Source: Ophiodon elongatus | Lineage: Eukaryota > Chordata > Actinopteri > Perciformes > Hexagrammidae | Assembly (NCBI GenBank): GCA_016806645.1 | Contig: JACSYO010000384.1 | Coordinates: 887,501 to 951,500, forward strand | Length of the DNA stretch: 64,000 nucleotides | Direction: 5' to 3' | Shown here: positions 35,236 to 48,518 of the stretch, piece after piece | Layout of the letters: every line of letters starts with the position of its first letter | Numbering within the stretch: position 1 is the first letter of the stretch | Notes under the pieces: model-generated | The model's database searches: none | Seen by the model: only the letters and a program-made list of their open reading frames with translations | Told to the model about the DNA's origin: nothing | Position numbers and translations under genes: made by a program

Positions 35236-36964
35236 CTGCATTATTTGACACGTAGGTGTGACAATGTGTTGCGACTGGGCTGTGTAGCGAGATTGGATAG
35301 TTATATAAAACCATTTCCTTTTAAAGTGTCCTTAATCAAGACATTTAACCTGTTCCAGCTTATTCAGAGCATTGTGATTGCTGTGGATACTCAAATACTG
35401 TGTATGACAACAATGTACATCTCAAATGTCAATCCAATAAAGCAAATTATATTTGTTTATTTTTAAGCTGCAATATATTAGATGCAATGTATTAAATTAC
35501 TTCATGTAATGTGAAAGGGTTTTTTATAAACCCCTGCAATTATAACCAACTCTACCATTCCTCTTAGTGGTTTAGCTTGTTTTGGTTTTCGGATTTGTCT
35601 CTGATAAACCCAGAGTATATTAGCCAACCCAGCACTAAACGGCTGACAAAATTAGCAACTTGCAGGCAAATGCAGGGGCGTACAGACCGGTATTTGTTCT
35701 CAGAAGTATGTGTAGACCAAAAAAAGGGCTACAAGGAGAGTGAATGTTGGACTCCTATCCATCAAGTTGCCAGATATTTGATTTCAAATGAATATGCAAG
35801 TTGCTTTGTGTCTGCTGGATGTGTAAAAATGGTTTTCAAATGATTCATCATAAAAACCTTATGAGGTGATGTGTTTACAAGTTGTTCTATTGCCTCCAAG
35901 TGGCAGAACAAAACTATTAATCCTGGTTTAAAGCTCCTATTCTCCAAATTTCCACCAGTTATTATTTCACATGTTAATTGAGCAAAGGTTTTATTGAATC
36001 ATTTATAGTCCAATTCTGTAAGAACAATACATTTGCTGGGCCTAAGACATATTTCACAACTACTGTATATTTCATTTAACTACTTGTAAATTGACTTTTG
36101 GTTGTTTTTCAATTCATGGTCCATGTGTTCTGATTATAATGTGTATCAACTGTCAACATTTAATAGCTTCCAATCTCCTAAAAAGCAAAAACTTGAGTTT
36201 AGCGGACGAAGAATCCCAAAGTAAACTTGAACTGAAGTAAATCACTTGTTCACTTGGTCTTCTCTGAATTGAGGCCTACTGTGACAAGAGGCTTCAAGTT
36301 GGAGAGAAGCGTTTGTCCAAAGCCTTAATCTGCGATGTCAGAGTGATATATGACTCCACTGAAAGTCGAGGTGGACAGGACAAACTGATCACTTCTGAAG
36401 GGCATCTTGAATCTTCAGCTATTGTTTCACTATCCGAGAGAGTGTTTGGGGGTTTCTGTCTGCCGGAGTGGATAGAGTGTTAGCAACAGACATGATGAGT
36501 GTCCTCTTCACTGGCAGTGTAATAATTTAGAAAATGACAGTAAAGCGTTTTCCCCTGAGCCATAGAACAGGAACTGGAAATGAGAAGATGGTGCACAGCT
36601 TTTATGTTTGCTCCATATCAGTTGTCACAGTTTTTTTCCTTTTTTTTCTTTCTATTTCACACATTTCATTCTTTAAAGGAGTTATATTGGTGCAGCCACT
36701 CATCTTTGCATATCCGTCTTCTAAAGAACATGCACATGCCAATCAGGAAGACGTGCTGTCAGTGCTCACGAGCCAAGACCTGCGTCTCTTCTTTCAAACT
36801 AAGTCCTCTGGCCACATCTAAAGGCAAAGGAACTGCTGTGAGCTGCCGTCCTTGAAGGCTGAGCGAACAACCTGTTGTTATTGTGAGAGGCAAGACTCAA
36901 TGAAAAGTACAAATATGTAAACCCTTTATGACTTTTCAAAAGCATTCATGACGTTACCGTCGGC
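35236..36964. other. intergenic, no gene seen
   Basis: AT-rich sequence. The plus ORFs at 36534-36855 overlap each other in two frames and show no domain. Confidence 0.3.
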
Positions 36965-37320
36965 AGCAGCAGGGAGAGGGAGGGCTTCTCGCTGTGTGGC
37001 CATGGAGACGTCTGCAGTTGGGCTCTTCAACAAAACCCAGGACCCCCAATGACTCGGACACTTACATCCCCAGGGCAATTACTTACAGTTACACACCTTG
37101 GCACAACTCTACTACACTTGACACTTTAATAACATACTTGTTTTAAACTCTTAATTGGTTTGTTTGATTTTAATCATATTTCATTGTACATTTTCATATT
37201 TTTAAATTATGTCTTTTACTATTGCACTGTTTATTGTCACGGACCAATCACCAAGCCAAATTCCTTGTATGTGTAATGTGCTTGGCAGTAAAACCGTATC
37301 TGATTTGGAAAAGTTCTGAT
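36965..37320 (+). mobile_element. probable LINE 3' end
   Basis: The stretch ends with TTGCACTGTTTATTGTCACGG, CCAAGCCAAATTCCTTGTATGTGTAATG and TGCTTGGCAGTAAAACCG. This closely resembles the CAAATTCCTTGTATGTG...CTTGGCAATAAA tail of fish non-LTR retrotransposons. The upstream GACACTTACATCCCCAGGGC part could be its 3' UTR. No coding part was recognised. Confidence 0.5.
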
Positions 37321-37379
37321 TATCTGGTCTGGAACAATGAAAAATGTTTATGATGATGGTAAGCCAAATTTACTATATT

Positions 37380-37570
37380 AAATGGACCTGTACTTGTAAA
37401 GCGCTTTTCTAATCTTCCGACCACTCAAAGCGCTTTAACACTACATGACATCATTCACCCATTCTCACCCATTCATACACTGAAGGCAGGGGCTAAGGTG
37501 CCACCTGCCAATCAGGATCCATTCATACAACATTCACACACCGTAGGCACAGCTACGGGAGCAACCGTGT
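37380..37570 (-). mobile_element. 5'-truncated SINE, sibling of 54812-55110
   Basis: The order GTACTTGTAAAGCGCTTTTCTAATC, CACTCAAAGCGCTTTAACACTACATG, CACCCATTCATACAC and AAGGTGCCACCTGCC parallels 54825-54945. In this orientation the tRNA-like head should follow on the right, but it is missing, so the copy is truncated at its 5' end as expected of target-primed insertion. Confidence 0.6.
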
Positions 37571-38237
37571 CATATCGCTATGTATTTCCTCCATTACAAG
37601 CTACAACCCGCTATTAAGCTGCATTGACGGAGGTTGGTCCCTGCTGCCTCCAATTCAAAATGCAGAACATAGAGCGGAAGCAACTGCTAGTTGTCTGAAA
37701 GCACCTTCATGCCTACAAACCTTTTAGAGAGAGACTCTTCAACTAGTTGTGCAATGTTGGCTCATAAGCCTAAGAACTTCCCTGTTCTCTGTATGTGCAC
37801 ATCTGTGGTGATATGGCCTTGTCTGATCGTCAGGTTTTCCTGCTAGAATTGCTTTTAAAAAATTGTTTTGGTCAAGAATGGTTCAAATGATATGAATGGG
37901 ATGCGCCCATCGGGCTGTTCCCTCAGCGAGCCGTGTTGTGTTTAGGTCTTCACTCACAATAGCCCTGTAGCGTACCTGATTGGGCTAGAGTCCTAAGAAG
38001 CTTGCAAAAGAACTTCATTTAAACGTGTACGTTGACTCAGAAGTGTCAAAAACTGTATCTGTGTTCAATCCCTTTGAACTGTGCGGCTATGGGTTCTTCT
38101 TGACTGTCGGATGCGATTAGGACTCCCCCTGGCGCCTTTTGTGTGAGCGTTAGTGCTGATCTGCATTTGTCAGCTTTGCTGTCCATCACAGAGCAGGAAG
38201 GATAGTCCGGGGGGGGCAGGTTATACTGTACCTAGAT
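37571..38237. other. intergenic, no gene seen
   Basis: No supported exon or bounded repeat. Confidence 0.3.
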
Positions 38238-38540
38238 CAAAGGTCCTTAACTATTGTTACATTTTTTTCCCAAGGACCACTTTCCCAACTAAATGAGAAA
38301 AAAACATGACAAGACGGGAGAAAAAATAAAGTGCTGTAAATATGTGTTGCCCTCACCCATCACTGCCTGCCATTATGAATACAAATGAATTGTATTCAGT
38401 GTCCTTGAAATTAGGCTTTGTTTGAAATGCAGTGTCTTCTTATATATGTGAATAAAAATAGTTGGCAGTACCTCCGCGGCCCATTAGATGACACTCTGCG
38501 GCCCACCGGTGGGCCCTGGCTCTGCATTTGAGAGTGGCTG
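38238..38540. mobile_element. short hAT-like deletion element
   Basis: It starts CAAAGGTCCTTAACTATTG. It ends with CGCGGCCCATTAG, TGCGGCCCACCGGTGGGCC and GCTCTGCATTTGAGAGTGGCTG, a form common to hAT ends (GGCCCACCGGTGGGCC palindrome near the terminus). Flanks ACCTAGAT (38230-38237) and ATCTCGAT (38541-38548) agree at six of eight positions. The terminal repeats themselves are only weakly alike, so the exact ends are uncertain. Confidence 0.5.
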
Positions 38541-38548
38541 ATCTCGAT

Positions 38549-41415
38549 GACCTGCTGTGCAGCGGTCTGCAGTCAAATCAGTCTTGTGTCACAGAGCGCT
38601 GTGACAAAATCATGTTGGAGCTGAGTGGCTTGTTTTGCTGGCCGTACTGTGACAGAACTTAATGCTATGTTGTGTCACAGCAGGAGGTGTAGTCATCAGG
38701 ATTCACCCCCTGTAAAGCCTGTATGCTAATAGTGACTCCCATCTATGGTTCTTATTACACCCAAAGCTGTCTGAGGAGGGGTGATTTGACTATAAATGGC
38801 ATCTTCCCATGTTATCCACATTGTTTCACATTATGTGCACATTAATTCTTTTTTTTTTTCTTTTTTTTTGGAGAGCTTTGGCTGTGTTGGGAACCACAGT
38901 AGACATTAGTCTGTTTAACACTCACTGTGGGTAAAAACTTACTGCAGCAGGTGAGACGTAGTGTTCACGGTGTCACACATCCAGTACAAATGTTCCCTGT
39001 GCAGACACAAAGATGGGTGGCTAAATTTCTATTGCCCCATTATTAGCCCAGCCAATACAATATTTACTGCTGTTGTTTGTGACCATTATTGTTTACGGTT
39101 TAATTATAGAGCTGTCGCATTTGTAGACTGGGGGATGGCGGTGCAAAACGTGAGAACTGTGATTTAGAAAAGCTGTTCTTACACAGACCTTTCATTAGAA
39201 TTACGCTGTTTGAAAATAGTCTGTGTCTCCATTTATTTCAGCTACTGATATTAGCGCACACTGCTGCAGCAGGACACTTAAATAAAACATTTTAAATATT
39301 CACTTTATAGGTGTCAAATGGCCTGTATGCTGGACATTTCTTAACACGCCCCTCAGGGAGAACCAAAATTACCCATCGACCCCTACTCACACTACTCGTA
39401 ACCCAAAGGACCCCTGGGACCACAACCGTAACCACGGCCATTTAAACTGCAGCCTTACTGCACATTTTTTTCTGCTTGTATCCTAAAAAGTGCCATTAGT
39501 CAATATTAGTCACATAGTCAAACACAAATTGTTAAAACTGCATTTGAATAATTAAATAAGGCAACATTATTTTTCTCTACATTTGGATTCGGGTGGCTTT
39601 CTGCTGTTGTTTGGTTCTCAGCAGTGTGCGGCTCAGCTCTGTGTATTGGGACTAACAACTCCGATAAACCTAAACTGGATATATAATGAGAAGCAATTCA
39701 TCATGCAATACAACCGGTCTGTCGTACAATGTAATCTCTTGACCACAGCAGTGTCGTATCTCATCCTTTTTAGGAAACCTATTGCTTTCCGTGTAAAAAT
39801 AATAATACCTGCTTTTCTGCTTATGCAGAACTGGCAGATATGCTTCATATTTGTTTGCTGTGAAATAAATGTATTCAGTGATATACTTTTGTGGCGAGTA
39901 AGCTAAATGAAGTCTGTTTAAGCTGGCAAAGATATGTATGGCATCTAATTCATGGTGTAACCCACACAAAAGTGTATAGCAATCCGTCAAAGGACAGCTT
40001 AATCATGATTGGGAGCTTTGCTCATTTACATCACTGTAGATGCAAATGTTACGAGGCAGTTCACTTCATCATCCACTACAATAAACACCATCTTTATTAA
40101 GTTATAAGGTATAGAATATAAAGGGGTTATTCCCACACAATTTGGCCACATCTTATTTGTGATCTTGATGAAGGCAGGTGTTCCTGTTTTTTATCCATTT
40201 ATTATCCATTGCTTTAATGATTTTATGAGATATTGTCTTTCCTTCACATATAGTATACACTTTTCCAAATGATGACAAGGAAAGGACTTAAAAGAAAAAG
40301 AAGTTCAGTGGTGTAAGATACTTGTGTAGGAGAAGACAAAGCAGTGTTGCAATTCTAATGGTCACAGTACGAACAAAGAAAGGCTTTTACAATGAGACTC
40401 CTTAATTATTACTGGAAGACATCCATGAGGTTTTCCAGAATTAATATCTGTACGAGAGTACTTAGATAATGATATGGAAAACCCCAAGGTTAGCCAAACT
40501 TGTAGAACAGAACATGGGAATTACTAAAATGATTACCCAAACTGTCTTGTGTTTAGCATCCATCACAATTTACAGATTTCATGATCCATATTTGACCTAC
40601 TGTGGTAGAAATTTCTTAGATATAAAGCAATATATGATTTGTGCATTGCCATGGTTTGGTATCCTGAAGGGCCTTCACACTGGGCAGGCTGTATGTGAGG
40701 AGGCGCTGTATGTCTCAAGGTAACATGAAGACCTTGTAGATGTCCCAGACTCCCATGATTAATAGTCTGGAACAAGGACTACATACATTGTATGCCTCCT
40801 CCCTCATGCGTGTTTATACATGATTCTGTATGAAGTGGGACATACTGTATAAAGCTTAGTGAATGTAACGTTACTTACTAGTTTTTGTTATGTCTGCGTC
40901 CATGCATACGTGCTGTACTAATATCTTCTCTGATGTCAGATTTGTGTTGTGAACTGAAGCTTTTCAAGTTTGTTCTATTATTCATCAAAGTGAAGATTGA
41001 CCAGAAGTACCTGTTTTCCACATCACATGCTATACTTGCCCTAGTTGTCCGCATTCTCTGTTTTCCTGTGTAATAAGGGATTATTTGCAACAGGTGTACC
41101 CACGACATGGAGAGTGGAAATCGTATTGTACATGGAGGAAGTAAAGGGATGATTAACGATTGTTTATTTTTTTTCCAATATCAATGCACTTTTAACTAAC
41201 TTACAATCAAAACTAGGAGGTTATAAAACACTCTGCGCCCTACTGTTCATTGAGAGATGTTTCTGGTTGCGCATAATGTCTGTTAATCAACACAAGCAAA
41301 TCTTAAACCCATCATTGCAAATTGGTTTGTCGTCTCTTTTTTTAATTGATCTGACACCTGCATAATTCTGCCCGTGCTCACCAAAACAATGCTCTACGCT
41401 CCATAAGAGTAGTTA
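38549..41415. other. intergenic, no gene seen
   Basis: No supported exon. ORFs near 39583-40100 exist on both strands without domains. CACACAGAC and similar low-complexity runs are the only structure noted. Confidence 0.3.
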
Positions 41416-41665
41416 ACGTTATGGATAGGGCCGTATCGAATGTCTTTTTTTGTTTACGTTCAAAGCCTTCATTGAGGTTTTTGAATGAAGCTTTAAATGT
41501 CTGTCAGAGCTGAGCCACACAGAGTAAAAGAAAGAATTTAAATTTTTTCTAAAAACAATACTCTAGTAAGAGTAAGAAGAATGCTCCATTAAAACTACCC
41601 TGACAAGTAAAATGTACTTGAAACAAAGTGACTGTAACTCGCTACTACCCACATCTGTCTGAGAC
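41416..41665. repeat. dispersed repeat (TACTCTAGTAAGAGTAA ... CTACTACCCACATCTG)
   Basis: The segment combines GGGCCGTATCGAATGTC with AATACTCTAGTAAGAGTAAG, AAGTAAAATGTACTTGAAAC and GCTACTACCCACATCTG. The last three are typical of a fish DNA-transposon-derived repeat with alternating TACTT/AAGTA text. Boundaries are approximate. Confidence 0.45.
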
Positions 41666-43140
41666 CACCCTTTCGAGGTCCGCCAGAAGGCGGTTGTTAA
41701 GGAAGTTAATGCTCCAGGGTTCAGCTTAACTTGACTAAACAAGGCTGGTGTGACTGCGCCCTTACCCCTCTTGCAGTGTCAGACTTAGCAATGTAATGCT
41801 ACACATTCCTGTTCCCCCAGAAGAACAGGAATTTTAGTTGAAAACGTTTGTATTGTACAAATCAGATATGTACCAGATTTATCACTTTTATATGATCTAA
41901 ACTTCTCCTAATCGTAGTTGCTCTTCCCTCAGTTCACATCACGGCTGTTACCAGTTGCTGTCCTCTTCAGGTCCTCCATGTTCTCCTGAAGCACCATCGA
42001 GCCTCCCTTGATGTCGTCGCGCGGTGATAGAGCTGACAAATTAGAAAAAAGAACCACAGCAGAAAGAGCGGGGGAGAGGGCTCTGATGAAAACCCAGTGA
42101 CAGCAGCTTTAATCACAAGAGCGCAGGCATTTGTTCTGTCAGCAGAAAAGAAAAGCGTCACAGGGGAAGTGTGTATTCAGAAAAGAGGTTGATATGAGCG
42201 TTCTTGCCTCTGTGGACGGGGGTGTGAATGTACGTGTGTATTGAGGTGAGAAACGCTGCAACGTATGGCAGTCCAGACACACACACACACACACACACAC
42301 ACACCCAGGGAAATGTGAGGGTCTGTCTTATCATTGTCTCAGTAGATGGACCCACACAGGGGGAGTCCTGTCTCTCCTCTTCACCTCCCTCCACATCCTC
42401 CCATCCTTCTCCTCCTGCTTGTAGTGATTTTGGCACAAGTGGCGGCAATCATTCACACCCAGTGGAAGATGCTGATGGATGCAGGCTGACCTCTTGGGCT
42501 TCCTGGCACTCTCTCTCACACACAGAGACAAAAAGAGAGAGAGGAAGAAGAGTGTAACCTTGTCTTATGTAGTAATATATCTCTGCATGGTTTTAAATCA
42601 CGGTGGTTGGCTTTGATTCAGCTGTAAAGATAAGTTAAGTGTGAGGTTAAAGCCATATATCTGTTTGCTGATGTATATTGGCTTTAAAGAATGATGGGGT
42701 ATGAAAAATGTTTCGAATGTTATCATTTAGTAAAGGGAAGGAGAAAAAACTAAAGTATTTGTATGTACTTTAGTCACCATTTGTAAGATAGGTATATCCG
42801 AAATCAAGATTTTCTTAAATGTTATTCATAATACACTCATGTTGGCTGCTAACTAAGGTTAAATCTAAGGTCATGCCACTGTTAATATAGATGCATTTTA
42901 TTTAAAGTGTTATTTACGTTAAACAGTGTTCTGTCCATAGACGCATTCAAATTGTTTCAAAAATATTTCTGGAAACTCCTTTCATTGTGTCTCTAAGAAT
43001 ATACTTTTCATACACATGGTCATTTAAACTCCACTTGATCTAAATTGGGTAAATTATTATTATAAATTATTTATACTATTGATGACATCACTGTTTTATA
43101 GTGATTTGACATAAACGGAAAGACATGTCAATGACGATAC
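41666..43140. other. intergenic, no gene seen
   Basis: No supported exon. The overlapping ORFs around 42158-42557 run through an AC microsatellite and are considered fortuitous. Confidence 0.3.
42276..42305. repeat. (AC)n microsatellite
   Basis: About 15 uninterrupted AC units. Confidence 0.93.
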
Positions 43141-43144
43141 CAGT

Positions 43145-43205
43145 CACAGAGTTCTTAACACAAAGTACAGCTCAGGTTGATGGGAATGACATACGCATAA
43201 AAAGG
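43145..43205. repeat. short fragment of the ACAAAGTACAGCT repeat
   Basis: ACACAAAGTACAGCTCAGGTTGATGGGAATGACAT matches the same block at about 5712-5745. Confidence 0.5.
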
Positions 43206-43237
43206 TATGTATTGCGTAAACTAAAGTATGGTCATGG

Positions 43238-43420
43238 TTAGGGCTGTGTATTGGCAATCATCTCACCGTACGATAAGTATCGCGATACACGTGTCACAAT
43301 ATGATATATCGCGATACAATACGATGCAATACATGTTGAAATGTATTGCAATACTTTTTTCTGAAAATGTAAAAATAGAGCTGAACTTGCTGTACAGCAC
43401 CTGGATAGTCTAATACGTAC
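43238..43420. repeat. ATATCGCGATAC-rich repeat
   Basis: TTAGGGCTGTGTATTGGCAATC leads into AAGTATCGCGATACACG, ATATATCGCGATACAATACGATGC and ATTGCAATAC. The self-complementary TATCGCGATA occurs twice. This is the start of a widespread fish DNA-transposon-derived repeat (GGGCTGxGTATTGGCAA). The other end is not identified. Confidence 0.5.
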
Positions 43421-45555
43421 ATTACATATTGATAACTCAGCAGACAAATTGCCCCTAAACTACTTCAAAATGTATTTGCATTGCACATAGTCACTCAGCA
43501 GAGAACACACTGAACTGAAATGCACTTGCCATAAAAAAATATAACAAATAAAGTGCATATTGTATTCTCATTATCACTGAACACTTTTATTAAAATGCAC
43601 AACTTCATTTAAAAGTAAAATGCATACTGTATTCTTTTCTTACTGTGTCACCGACCACTCTTAACTTGCATGTAGATGCCATAAACATCATATGAAATAA
43701 AGTAGACGTGAAACTATTGATTGAGACAATAAACTTATGTTTACAATGTTTACTGAGTTCATAAATCAAGTAAGAAATAGGGTCATTTTCTCATAGACTT
43801 CAATGCAATCAGACTTCTTTTTCCTGCTGGCTATTAGAAAGAATGCAAATTGAAGGCACTTCCACTTTCACTTATGAGAACCCAATGCTGCCTCCTGGTC
43901 TGGCCCAAGGACAGACCGACATCAGCATCCCTATAGCTACTCTGACAGTGTGCTCAGATTTAAAACTGATGAGCATAAGCAACAAATGTAACCTTGGGTG
44001 TAAGTTCAGCACAGAGGCAGTTGTGTTGCATTGTCAGATGTATTACTCCAGGGCGAGGTGGAAAGGTGGTAGCATACGTTAATCTATTTACAAAAGTCAC
44101 TAGTTTTTATGGGTTGAAGTCTTCACAGCACATAATGAATCATGCCTTGTGAGTCACACACACAGCCCAACAGCTGATCATGTTGGCTTTCATTCTTTCC
44201 AGCCCACCTCTGCCAGTCGCACAGTTCAGAAAGTGCTGAAGAGCTGAAGAGCTTCAGAAGGAGTGCAAAACGCTAGAGTTCATAGCTGTGGATTATTCTC
44301 ACTAATGGTTTAGACCTTCTGCAGTGGCAGCAACCAAGCGCATTGCGGGGACTCCATGTTTTATATTCATGAGATGAGCAAAAAAAAAAAAGAAAACGGA
44401 AAAGAAAAAGAAAACGGCGTGGAGCATAAATGCTCCACCTTACCCATTCATGCTTCAAGGAGTTGCCATAGAAAGGTAAGCTATCAGCAGAGGGTTGGGG
44501 GTGCAGATCAATGAACCTGTAGATCAGTGAAGAGCTGTCAAATCTGATGTATAAGAAGTAGGAGGGTGTATCTGAAGCCATAGCTTGGGGGCTTTGGTGA
44601 CAGTGGGTTGTTGGGTTGCTCGTGTATGTCCCTAAACAAAAGCTGTTTTTGAAATAATGGCTGAATTACTCATCTTGAAACTCATTTTTAATGACTTAAA
44701 TGTTTCTGTAGACCTTGGTTGTCTGAGGTTGTTTGCATCTACCACACAAGAAGGTTAAGAGGGGAAGATTTAAATAGGGCTCTAACCATTATTTGGAGTA
44801 ATTTGGGTGGTGAAAACTAAAATATTCTGCCTCAAAATGTTCTGACCATAAAACTGTCATACAGCTGTGTTTGTAATTGTAGACCCAAGTTGTATACACA
44901 AGGTGTTGTTAACTTGATGTATAAATGTCTCAATAAAGTTGGGGGAAAAAGAAGGAAGGGGGGAGACTATAGGGACGGTGTAGCAGCCTGAAGTATGGAA
45001 GAAGCTCTGGTGGAGAATCTTACAAAGCATCCAAGAAAATATTCTGGAGTTGATTAAAAAAAAAGAATCTCCGGGTTAAGAGGAAGGATTAAAGTAAAAA
45101 AAAAAGAAAGCTTTCGGCTGCAAGGACTAACACAAATCACCGTGGACGCAGCGAGCTCACAGGCATAGCCTGCATTATATGCATGCATCGTTTGTGTTTG
45201 TGTAATTACTTTCACAGCCAAAGGAGCAGGCAAAAGTTTTTGCATTCTTGCCAAGATGCAGCACATAACCTCTCGTAAAACCTAAGCATGTTGTATTTTT
45301 ATGCTTTGGTTTTTGTCTGGATTCAAGAAACAAGTTTCAATGCAAGACGCAATCACATATTTGGTCTAAAAGCCTGGTTAAATTTAAATAACGGTCCCTT
45401 TTTGAGGGGGGGAGATGCACTATAGAGCCTCTAGCAGCCGAGTATGTGCAGGTTAGAGAGTATAGAGTGCAGTGCTGTGGAAAACAAAAGAATTTCACTG
45501 CAGCAAATGTCATGTGTGTGTGAGATCAGTAAGGAGGCCAACACAGTAGAGAGCT

Positions 45556-45557
<2 letters not shown>
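43421..45557. other. intergenic, no gene seen
   Basis: No supported exon. AATAAAG at 44932-44938 is followed by a purine-rich stretch, but no ORF upstream justifies calling a gene end. Confidence 0.3.

Positions 45558-45653
<96 letters not shown>
45558..45653. repeat. (TG)n microsatellite
   Basis: About 96 bases of TG with one TATATG interruption near 45616. It produces spurious Cys-Val ORFs. Confidence 0.95.
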
Positions 45654-45654
<1 letters not shown>

Positions 45655-47772
45655 AAATGGGGGCGGGGGTCTGGTGGTGGTGGTTGCCGACAAGAAAAGG
45701 GTATTTATCATAAAACACCAGGACTGTTTCCTACTTACAACACAGAGTAATTTAGCCTGGAGCAGCTCACCAAGATTACAAATAACACACAACAGCATGC
45801 GGGCATTCACATACTCGCCTCACAATTTCACATACACACAAGTGCACTTGCACACGTAATACATGTCTACACCATCCTGGGGCCATGGAAGGGGGAGGAG
45901 TGCTGTTGCACTGGTTTCCACTTGGCCTGCACAAGAAGAGGTGGCTGGTGGCTATATAGGAGACTGTCAGCCGACACTAAAGAAACGTACAAATGCAGTT
46001 TATACAGCTGCAGTTTAACTGGAACAAAAATTCTCTCCTGTGCACTAATTGATTTTTGGTTCTTTCTGTGTGGCCTGCAGGGGTAAACAGGTTCAGTGTG
46101 CACTGTGGGTACATTTGGAAGGCACAGATCAATAAGAGAATTATTATCGAGGAGCATTTGTAATTAGGATTGCTATATTACCCGCCTTCCTCCTGCAAGG
46201 GGTCTCTGGAGTCAACCCATCTTCAGTGAGCCTACAAAGTATCAGCCAAAGAGTTTATAGAAATGGTCCGAGGCAGTACCTGGGGAGGTGCATGTTAAAT
46301 AGTTTCTGCAGAGTAAAAAAAAAAACGTGTTAAGTTCACCTCTGAGGGTATTCTCCAGCGTAAACAAGGGCCACTTGTTTAGATGATTTAAAACAGAGTG
46401 CTTATACATCTTTTTCAAGAGCATAATGATTTCTGGGCTTTTTCATTGCTTACTTGGAGGAAGATGGTCCCTTTGCAACGCACTGCTCGACAAGCAGAAC
46501 GCACCTGTACTGCAGCTGCAGTGTTATAGTTCGACTGCAGCACTTTTGAAGAATTCCCAAATCAAATAAACATGGTGTCGATGAGGTCTGTGCTCATTTG
46601 CAATCTTGTAAGGAAGCGAGTCAAGGGAGAACGTGTCTGTTCTCGTATCATTACTGCCTAAGGAACGCCATGTCAGTTTGTTTGTGAGTCCGATGCTTTG
46701 CTCAAATTAAAATCAGACGGAAATATTCTCAAATCAAGGTCCACTTACAAGCTTTTACCAGAGCTTTCAACAACTCAAAACTGAGCCAATTTAAATTGCT
46801 GATGAATAGTGTGAGATGCAGTTAAGAGCTCCAGCTACAGCTAGTCTAACTGTTATTGCCCAAGTCAAGTATGAAACTTTCATGCTCATGATTTGTTAAA
46901 TAACAATATTATCTCAGCAGACTGCCATGATATTTGCTGAACACATTCATGTTCCCAAGGGAATGAAACATTTTGATCTTACCAGTCCCATGATTTTGGA
47001 TTTAGTACCATTCTCCATAAGTCTCTAAAGCCACGGCGTGTATATATATAAATGTTGTCAATTCTTTCCAACACTTTTATTGTGTGGATTGTAGTGCAAC
47101 ATTGCAGCTCTATGCACCTCTCATGGAGATTTAGACTGTTAGTGTTGTTTTCATCCAGAGACTTTTATTGCAAAATATCTAAAAATATAAAGAGCTGCAT
47201 GACATTACAGAAGGATAAATGGTAATAACGAAAAGTAAAGTGCTTCTCAGTGTAAAACCATGCAGGTTGTGTTTTTTGGGTTGTAATATCGGTGTAAAGA
47301 TTCCCTGCAGGGCTGCTTTATTCATTGCCTTTATTGCCGACATATTCAACTTGCATTGTGGGAATTCGTAAATGGAATAAACAAAGCACCCATACCCAAA
47401 ACAAAATGTTTTTTTCCCAGCTGTCTTGTTGAAATAACCATTTGTTCGGTTCAGTTGTGGGGCTGTGAGCTGAATGGGAGGGTCTTTGTAAAAGAATAAT
47501 GCTGCATTCACATTGTGGGAATAGCTTACCGAGTGAGTCAACGGATAGCAGCAAACCTTGAACGTGAATCCACGTTTAAAATGTTTGGAAGCCGTCCTGA
47601 TAACAGATGAAGGTGTCCTCGGTGAGCACCGAGGGGCTCGGCATGTCAGTGTGTCCTTGCATGTGGAAGTTTATTATGATCAGCTGTCTAACATGTGCTG
47701 TAGGTTTATGGAGGATGAAGGACATTGACTGTACATGGACAGTTTGGATTGTCTTTTTGGACGGCTTAGACC

Positions 47773-47820
<48 letters not shown>

Positions 47821-47949
47821 TTTCTTTTATTAGGAGGATGTAAACTATATGAATAACATTTGTATCCCAGGTTTTATGCTTTTTTAATTTTTTTTATTGT
47901 GGAATAATAAAGATTACTTCTACCTGACCACCGGTGTTGCACTGGTGTT
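45654..47949. other. intergenic, no gene seen
   Basis: No supported exon. The paired minus ORFs at 47179-47554 overlap in two frames and carry no known domain. Confidence 0.3.
47774..47817. repeat. (AC)n microsatellite
   Basis: About 22 uninterrupted AC units. Confidence 0.94.
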
Positions 47950-48518
47950 TTTTTTTTTAAATACGCTAATGCACTTTCTTGCCAGGAGATGTGAGAAGAT
48001 CAATACCGCTCTCCAATCTGTGTGTTTTAAATATAAAGTCAGAGCCAGGATATAGTTAGCTTAGCACGGAGAGTGGGAACTGGAGGAAACGGCTAGTCTG
48101 GCATTTAATGGTCAAAATAAATCTGCTTACAATCAACTGTAAAGCTCACTTCTTAACCCGTTATATCACATTTGTTTAATCAGCAACAAGAAGTTGAACC
48201 TCTACAGGTGTTATGCACCATACTTTTCTTTCTTTTTTGGGGGGGGGGGGGGGATTTCCACTGGTTTCCCGGCAACCTCATCATGGCAACAAGATTCCTG
48301 TAAGTCATTGTTCCCAGCCCAAAAATTGTTGTGCAGATAAGACCTGAAAAACTACCACTTGTCTTCGCAGATTAAATAAACTGCAAAATTAGGGCAGAGA
48401 AAGGCGAACTGTTTCCCCCCGTTTCAAGTCTTTATGCTACGCTAAGCTAACAGTCATATACAAAATTAGAGTTTTCTCATGCAACTCTTTTTGCCTGAAT
48501 GTCGAACTGTTCCTTTAA
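47950..48518. mobile_element. palindromic MITE, near full length
   Basis: The left arm has TTTCTTGCC, GAGAAGATCAATACCGCTCTCC and GTTAGCTTAGCACGGAGAG with GGAGGAAACGGC. The right arm carries the reverse complement (GTTTCCCCCCGTTTCAAGTC, TTTATGCTACGCTAAGCTAAC) and ends GAACTGTTCCTTTAA at 48518. The long imperfect inverted repeat explains the partial copies at 7575 and 9543. The central part includes CCGGCAACCTCATCATGGCAAC and a 15-base G run (48239-48253). No transposase is present. Confidence 0.7.

Noticed and set aside
38540..38760. TGTCACAG motifs recurring three times as a possible regulatory array
   Set aside because: Irregular spacing, and a short motif that is common by chance at this composition.
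45526..45859. Long ORFs on both strands rich in Thr-His or Cys-Val
   Set aside because: They are translations of the TG/CA microsatellite. The same applies near 4900, 6700, 42300, 47600, 49900, 53900, 54400 and 62800.
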